44,421 bases of DNA. It comes from Clostridia bacterium (GTDB lineage: Bacteria > Bacillota > Clostridia > TANB77 > RGIG9151). The stretch is taken from the NCBI GenBank assembly GCA_017934955.1, contig JAGBIO010000016.1:1-44421 (forward strand). The letters run 5' to 3'. Position numbers and translations under genes: made by a program. Below are positions 40,746-44,421 of the stretch, piece after piece; positions within the stretch are counted from its first letter, which is position 1, and the number at the start of each line of letters is the position of its first letter. The notes under the pieces are model-generated. The model had not been told where the DNA came from and did not search any database. It saw nothing but the letters and a program-made list of their open reading frames with translations.

Positions 40746-41948
40746 ATGATTATTCGGGAGGAATATCTTAATTGGTTAATAAAATTAAAAGATAAGCACA
40801 TTATAAAGGTTGTTTCCGGTGTAAGAAGATGCGGAAAATCTACTTTATTTACTTTATATAAGAATTATTTGTGCGAAAACGGCGTTGAGGAGAAACAAAT
40901 CATTTCTATTAACTTTGAAGATAATAAGTATAATAACTTGTTGGATGCAGATGTTTTGCATGAATATATATTAAATCATATTTGTAAAGATAGTATGAAT
41001 TATATCTTTTTAGATGAAGTTCAGAATGTTAAAAATTTTGAAAAATGCGTAAACAGTTTATTTTTAAATGAAAATTTAGATATTTATATAACGGGTTCAA
41101 ATTCCTATATGTTGTCGGGAGAGCTTGCAACTTTTTTGACCGGAAGATATATGCAAATTAATATGTTACCATTGTCTTTTAAGGAGTTTTTTAGTGTAAG
41201 TAAGGATAAGAATGAGTTAAAAGAATATGAAAGATATGTGGAAGTAGGGGGATTTCCGTATTTAATTTATTTAGATAATGATACGGAGTTGATAAGAAAT
41301 TATTTAGATGGTATTTATAATACGGTATTATTAAAAGATGTCATTTCCAGAAATAAAAAAAAAGATGTTATGATATTATATAGTGTTATTAAGTTTTTGT
41401 TTGATAATATAGGCAGATTAGTTTCTATTAATAAGATTAGCGATACATTAAAATCAAATGGAAGGTCTAATTCTATTAATACGATAGAAAGTTATGTAAG
41501 TGCATTGTTGGATAGTTATATTATTTATCGGGTATCCAGATATGATATAAGAGGAAAAGAATATTTAAAAACCGGCGATAAATATTATTTATGTGATGTC
41601 GGGCTTCGCTATTATTTACTTGGTGGAATTGAGAGAAAAGATGCAGGGCGAGTTTTAGAAAATATCATTTTTTTAGAGTTAAAGAGAAGAGGGTATGAAA
41701 TCTTTATAGGGAAAAATGATGATAAAGAAGTGGATTTTGTGGTAAGAAACAAGGATGGTGTAAAATATATTCAAGTTTGTTTAACGGCAAGAGATGAGAA
41801 GACATTTGAGAGAGAAATTTCTGCGTTAGATACGATAAAAGATCATAATCCGAAATATTTGATCACGCTGGATTATGATAAGGCGACGTATAATGGAATT
41901 AAGCAGATCAGTGCAATTGATTTTTTGTTAGGGAGAGAAAATATATAG
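40746..41948 (+). CDS. AAA-family ATPase with DUF4143 domain
   Basis: 400 residues. The N-terminal AAA_14 domain has Walker A SGVRRCGKSTL near residue 25 and Walker B YIFLDEVQN, with the ITGSNSYMLSGELATFLTGRY sensor region. The C-terminal DUF4143 part has YYLCDVGLRYYLLGG and the nuclease-like FLELKRRGYEIFIGKNDDKEVDFVV, where E, D and a following K in a later strand resemble a PD-(D/E)XK-type core. Function of the family is uncertain; members are frequent, patchily distributed and often duplicated. Markedly AT-rich relative to uvrC, suggesting acquisition. Flanked by its own promoter and terminator. Confidence 0.9.
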   Translation: MIIREEYLNWLIKLKDKHIIKVVSGVRRCGKSTLFTLYKNYLCENGVEEKQIISINFEDNKYNNLLDADVLHEYILNHICKDSMNYIFLDEVQNVKNFEKCVNSLFLNENLDIYITGSNSYMLSGELATFLTGRYMQINMLPLSFKEFFSVSKDKNELKEYERYVEVGGFPYLIYLDNDTELIRNYLDGIYNTVLLKDVISRNKKKDVMILYSVIKFLFDNIGRLVSINKISDTLKSNGRSNSINTIESYVSALLDSYIIYRVSRYDIRGKEYLKTGDKYYLCDVGLRYYLLGGIERKDAGRVLENIIFLELKRRGYEIFIGKNDDKEVDFVVRNKDGVKYIQVCLTARDEKTFEREISALDTIKDHNPKYLITLDYDKATYNGIKQISAIDFLLGRENI

Positions 41949-41981
41949 TTTGGTCAAAAAAGAGGTAAGAGGTTGTTCCAC

Positions 41982-42016
41982 AAAAAAAGTTGCACCGTGA
42001 TGATGCAACTTTTTTT
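41982..42016. terminator. Bidirectional terminator
   Basis: AAAAAAAGTTGCA (41982-41994) pairs perfectly with TGCAACTTTTTTT (42004-42016), 9-base loop; serves the convergent genes on both sides. Confidence 0.92.
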
Positions 42017-42020
42017 GGCA

Positions 42021-42302
42021 TTAGTTCAAGCCACGAAGCCACTCGTTGTAGCTCATATTCCAGACCTCAACCGGCTCGGGATAGAACTTGTGACCCGCTT
42101 CGTCTTCATAGACGTCGATTGCGAAGACGGTTGCGGAGTAGAACTCGCAGTGGTAGTTGTGCTTCGGATACATCTCGCGAACCTTTCTTTCCGCGTCTTC
42201 GAGATGCTCGAGATCGTGGTAGGCCGGAGTTAATTCGTTGTACTCCGAGGTGTCCATGGTCTTCAGCGTGTACTTCGTGCCAACCTGCTTAATCTGCTTC
42301 AT
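42021..42302 (-). CDS. Small GC-rich protein of unknown function
   Basis: 93 residues from ATG 42302 (MKQIKQVGTKYTLKTMDTSEYNEL), with AAGGAGAG upstream. Acidic and tyrosine-rich, soluble, no recognised motif: YHDLEHLEDAERKVREMYPKH, then ATVFAIDVYEDEAGHKFYPEPVEVWNM (landmark region 55-82). Codons end mostly in G or C, in sharp contrast with neighbours, which is a sign of recent transfer from a higher-GC donor. The leader carries three hairpins. The two overlapping plus-strand frames here are shadows of this gene. Confidence 0.75.
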   Translation of the reverse strand: MKQIKQVGTKYTLKTMDTSEYNELTPAYHDLEHLEDAERKVREMYPKHNYHCEFYSATVFAIDVYEDEAGHKFYPEPVEVWNMSYNEWLRGLN

Positions 42303-42341
42303 TTTTTTTGCTCTCCTTTTTCTTTTACTTCTCGATTTGTT

Positions 42342-42410
42342 CTGCCACGTTAAATCGTGGTTTACGACTATTCGGAGCAATGGCTCCGATTTCGTAGAAA
42401 TCTCTACGTA
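42342..42410 (-). promoter_or_regulatory. Leader with three consecutive hairpins
   Basis: In the ~110-base leader: CGTAGA-AATC-TCTACG (42394-42410 region), TCGGAGC-AATG-GCTCCGA (42371-42388 region) and CCACG-TTAAAT-CGTGG (42342-42358 region). The minus-strand promoter is TTGATT, 17 bases, TATAAT (TATAAT complement near 42417-42422). No known riboswitch class recognised. Confidence 0.6.
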
Positions 42411-42451
42411 TAATTAATTATAGCACGAGTTTACATAAAAATCAATAAGCA

Positions 42452-42480
42452 TTGACAAAATTATACACTTATGTTAAACT
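42452..42480 (+). promoter_or_regulatory. Promoter of the 42540 gene
   Basis: TTGACA (42452-42457), 17-base spacer, TAAACT (42475-42480). Divergent from the promoter of the GC-rich gene. Confidence 0.75.
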
Positions 42481-42539
42481 AATAATAGTTGTTGAAATAG
42501 TTAGATCTTAATTAAAACTAAAATTAGGAGGTATTTGTT

Positions 42540-43160
42540 ATGTCTGAGGTGTACAATAAGTTGCAAGATCGTTTTGGTATGGGTAGAGAGTCTTTGGAGA
42601 TTCTTCAAGAAAAAGCGCAAAGAATTGCAGTTTTGTCGGGCTTTGTTGCCGAAAAAGTGGCTGAAAAGCAAGCTCTTATGATGTCGGAAAATGAAATTTC
42701 CGATGCAGCATTGGTGACGAGAACGGTTCATCCTGAAAATGAAGGCATATACAATGGTAAAGAACCTTTTGATCCGGCGAAGAATAAGCAACGTGGTGAT
42801 TACAGTTTGAGAATTGCGGAAGAAAGAGGTGTGGAGCTTACGGAAGCTCAAAAGGCGGTCGTATTGGGAAAAGAAAATTCGATGGAAAGCAGAATCATTA
42901 AATTGGCGGAAACCGTGATTGCTGTGCAGTATCATAGAGTTCAACGGGGCGTTGAAAAGGAAGCGATGACGGAACCGGGCGATATTATGGCGGAACTTTT
43001 GGCGGATGACAGAATTGATGGTGAATTAGTGAGAGATATTTTGGGCGAACAGGAATTGACGACAATTATTGCGTCGGAAAGAAATGCGTTTGCTCCGGAA
43101 AAAGAAAATGCTAAAGATGAAGTGCCGAGGGTAGCAAGAAATTCCGGTATGGATCGTTAG
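42540..43160 (+). CDS. Unknown soluble protein
   Basis: 206 residues starting MSEVYNKLQDRFGMGRESLEILQEKAQ, with TTAGGAGG ten bases before the ATG. Predominantly helical and charged by eye: helices about 15-45, 85-110 and 118-145, then an acidic stretch with paired LLADDRIDGELVRDILGEQEL and a disordered-looking C-terminus rich in E, K and N. No signal peptide, membrane segment or catalytic motif. Codon use matches the house-keeping genes. Own promoter and terminator. No family recognised. Confidence 0.65.
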   Translation: MSEVYNKLQDRFGMGRESLEILQEKAQRIAVLSGFVAEKVAEKQALMMSENEISDAALVTRTVHPENEGIYNGKEPFDPAKNKQRGDYSLRIAEERGVELTEAQKAVVLGKENSMESRIIKLAETVIAVQYHRVQRGVEKEAMTEPGDIMAELLADDRIDGELVRDILGEQELTTIIASERNAFAPEKENAKDEVPRVARNSGMDR

Positions 43161-43181
43161 TTTAACAGCGCAATATTTAAG

Positions 43182-43217
43182 AGTGTTGATAACTTAGTGT
43201 TGTCAGCATTCTTTTTT
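43182..43217 (+). terminator. Terminator after the 42540 gene
   Basis: GAGTGTTGATAAC pairs with GTTGTCAGCATTC through three G-U pairs, then TTTTTT. Confidence 0.75.
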
Positions 43218-43259
43218 GTTGTATAGGAAAAATCAAAGATTTTGCCTATACAACAAAAA
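43213..43259. repeat. Long AT-rich inverted repeat
   Basis: TTTTTGTTGTATAGG and its exact reverse complement CCTATACAACAAAAA enclose AAAAATC-AAA-GATTTTG, itself self-complementary. A related GTATAGGCAAAATCTTTT occurs at 26691-26708 after another terminator. Confidence 0.7.
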
Positions 43260-43284
43260 TGCTCTGCGAGGATGCAACACCATG

Positions 43285-43464
43285 AACGTAGCGAATGGAA
43301 TGCACATCCTGTGCAAAGAAACTTTAGGAACGAAGTGATTGGAAAGTTTCGACTGTCATGGTGTCCGCGAAATAGGCAGATGCTTAGAAATAGGACACAA
43401 TAAATTGTGCCCCTACAATAGATAAAGAAACATTTAAGGTACATATATAATTTTAGGTCTGAAC
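43285..43464. repeat. Repeat module shared with 17420-17533 plus MITE right end
   Basis: On the minus strand 43285-43400 matches 17420-17533 with perhaps 15-20% differences by eye. It is followed by a GGACACAAT core (43393-43412), CCCTACAATAG, CATTTAAGGTACATATATAA and a GGTCTGAACTGTAA right end (43451-43464). The whole 43161-43567 gap has no gene. Confidence 0.75.
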
Positions 43465-43567
43465 TGTAAGCTTTAAAGAACTTTTGTCCGTACTTTTATT
43501 GCAATTCAAGCAATATAATGGTAAATTATAAAGGAAAAGACTTAAGATGAGAGGTTGGGAAAAGGTT

Positions 43568-44158
43568 ATGTTTGCGTACTTAAAAGGAACGTTGGAATAT
43601 AAAAATCATGAGATGGCAATTGTGGATGTGGGAGGAGTCGGTTATAGACTTACGATTCCGTTTTCGACGTATCAGCTTTTACCGGAGTTGGGGACGGTTG
43701 TGAAGTTGAATACTTATATGGCGGTGCGGGAGGATAATGTATCGTTGTTTGGATTTTATTCGGCGGAGGAGCTTCGTATTTTTGAGCTTTTGATTGGCGT
43801 GAGCGGAATCGGACCGAAGTTGGCGGTTGGGGTTTTGTCGGATATTACGCCGGCGGAGTTTAGTTTGGCGGTGATTACCGATGATGTGAATCGATTGACG
43901 AAGATTAGTGGAATTGGGAAAAAGATGGCACAGAGAATGATTATTGAATTAAAGGATAAAATGAAACAGGAAGATGTGGATGATGATAGTGTGGCAGTAG
44001 CGTCGGTTCATGCGTCAAAAGGTGACGTGGAAGAAGCGGCAACAGCGCTTCAAGTGTTGGGTTATTCGAATAAAGAGGCTCTTCAGATGGCGGGAAGTGT
44101 TTATCAGGAGGGCATGAGTGTTGAGGAGATTATTAAGTTGGCGTTGAAATCGAAGTAG
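43568..44158 (+). CDS. ruvA: Holliday junction DNA helicase subunit RuvA
   Basis: Binds four-way junctions and loads RuvB. 196 residues: N-terminal OB fold (MFAYLKGTLEYK, VDVGGVGYRLTIPFSTYQLLP), two helix-hairpin-helix motifs (LLIGVSGIGPKLAVGVLS and LTKISGIGKKMAQRMIIELKDK), acidic linker, and C-terminal domain III (ATALQVLGYSNKEALQMAG) that contacts RuvB. ATG 43568 is the usual MFAY start; the frame opens at 43547, also with an AAGGA upstream. ruvB would be expected downstream, but a tandem repeat array follows and the window ends. Confidence 0.96.
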   Translation: MFAYLKGTLEYKNHEMAIVDVGGVGYRLTIPFSTYQLLPELGTVVKLNTYMAVREDNVSLFGFYSAEELRIFELLIGVSGIGPKLAVGVLSDITPAEFSLAVITDDVNRLTKISGIGKKMAQRMIIELKDKMKQEDVDDDSVAVASVHASKGDVEEAATALQVLGYSNKEALQMAGSVYQEGMSVEEIIKLALKSK

Positions 44159-44176
44159 GAGAAAGAATGGAGGTAT

Positions 44177-44421
44177 GGACACAATAAATTGTGTCCGTAC
44201 GGAGGAAAAGAGGCAGGATAAATATGTGGACAGCATGAATGCTGTCCGTACGGATAGGGAGAGGCATAATGGATATGTGGACAGCATGAATGCTGTCCGT
44301 ACGGAGGAAAAGAGGCAGGATAAATATGTGGACAGCATGAATGCTGTCCGTACGGATAGGGAGAGGCATAATGGATATGTGGACAGCATGAATGCTGTCC
44401 GTACGGATAGAGAGAGGCATA
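44177..44421. repeat. Tandem array of 51-bp palindrome units, cut by window end
   Basis: Units start at 44177, 44228, 44279, 44330 and 44381. Each is a 20-base palindrome plus a 31-base spacer. The first core is the GGACACAAT type, the others GGACAGCAT. Spacers alternate between GTACGGAGGAAAAGAGGCAGG and GTACGGATAGGGAGAGGCATA types (order A, B, A, B, B). Unit length divisible by three keeps reading frames open, which yields false ORFs. Confidence 0.93.

Noticed and set aside
41973-42292. Two plus-strand frames of 86 and 100 residues
   Set aside because: Both lie antisense to the GC-rich minus-strand gene, have arginine- or histidine-rich shadow composition and lack an RBS.
42342-42410. Known riboswitch before the GC-rich gene
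   Set aside because: The three simple hairpins lack the conserved cores of riboswitch classes I can recall, so it is reported only as a structured leader.
44015-44420. Two long minus-strand frames with repeated TDSIHAVHI-type peptides
   Set aside because: They are translations of the 51-bp repeat array (unit length divisible by three) and the ruvA antisense; no RBS and perfect periodicity with the DNA repeat.

Overview
This window looks like chromosomal DNA of a low-GC Gram-positive anaerobe, most likely a member of the Clostridia (Bacillota). The basis is AT-rich coding DNA, strong AGGAGG-type ribosome binding sites, many GTG and TTG starts, and a gene set typical of that class: RNase Y, the YfmF/YfmH M16 peptidase pair, a DUF6514-like protein, SpoVG behind a sigma-H-like promoter, and an IMP dehydrogenase of the Tritrichomonas-like bacterial type. 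I cannot name the species.

Layout. 1-3.1 kb: a membrane protein start cut by the window edge, then an FAD oxidoreductase and guaB on the minus strand. 3.2-6.1 kb: an isolated three-gene VirB3/VirB4-like set. 6.1-9.4 kb (minus): secreted coiled-coil protein, MazF, lipoprotein, ComM/YifB ATPase. 9.5-15 kb (plus): rny, tRNA-Arg(CCG), a small membrane protein, pth, ung, an unknown gene and a phosphoesterase-GrpB fusion. 15.2-17.3 kb (minus) is a very AT-rich accessory island. It holds a type III toxin-antitoxin locus (CptIN-like) with a two-repeat pseudoknot RNA, a decayed ToxN/AbiQ toxin gene and an unknown membrane protein. 17.9-26.5 kb: TrhA/hemolysin III, lon, an unknown gene, a small alarmone synthetase, YfmF/YfmH and a DUF6514-like protein. 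26.7-27.1 kb: a solitary RelB/DinJ antitoxin with its own operator. 27.6-32.9 kb (plus): ybeY, UvrD-like helicase, PD-(D/E)XK nuclease, nucleotidyltransferase-like protein, asnS. 33-37.6 kb (minus): murC, GT2-GtrA, phosphodiester glycosidase, membrane-anchored protein. 38-44.2 kb: spoVG, a probable type I toxin-antitoxin module, uvrC, an AAA/DUF4143 ATPase, a GC-rich oddity, an unknown gene and ruvA.

Two themes stand out. First, small RNA-controlled toxin loci: the CptIN-like locus, where two repeat copies preserve a pseudoknot by compensatory base changes, the dead ToxN relative beside it, and a 25-codon hydrophobic peptide gene facing a convergent antisense RNA between spoVG and uvrC. Second, the intergenic spaces are crowded with one family of palindromic repeats. 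The core is GGAC-NNN-AT-NN-AT-N'N'N'-GTCC, in which both arms change together (AGC, ACA or ACC versions). The cores occur singly, as pairs inside ~165-bp MITE-like elements with terminal inverted repeats, and as tandem arrays of 51-bp and 54-bp units. They also create spurious reading frames that could be mistaken for genes.
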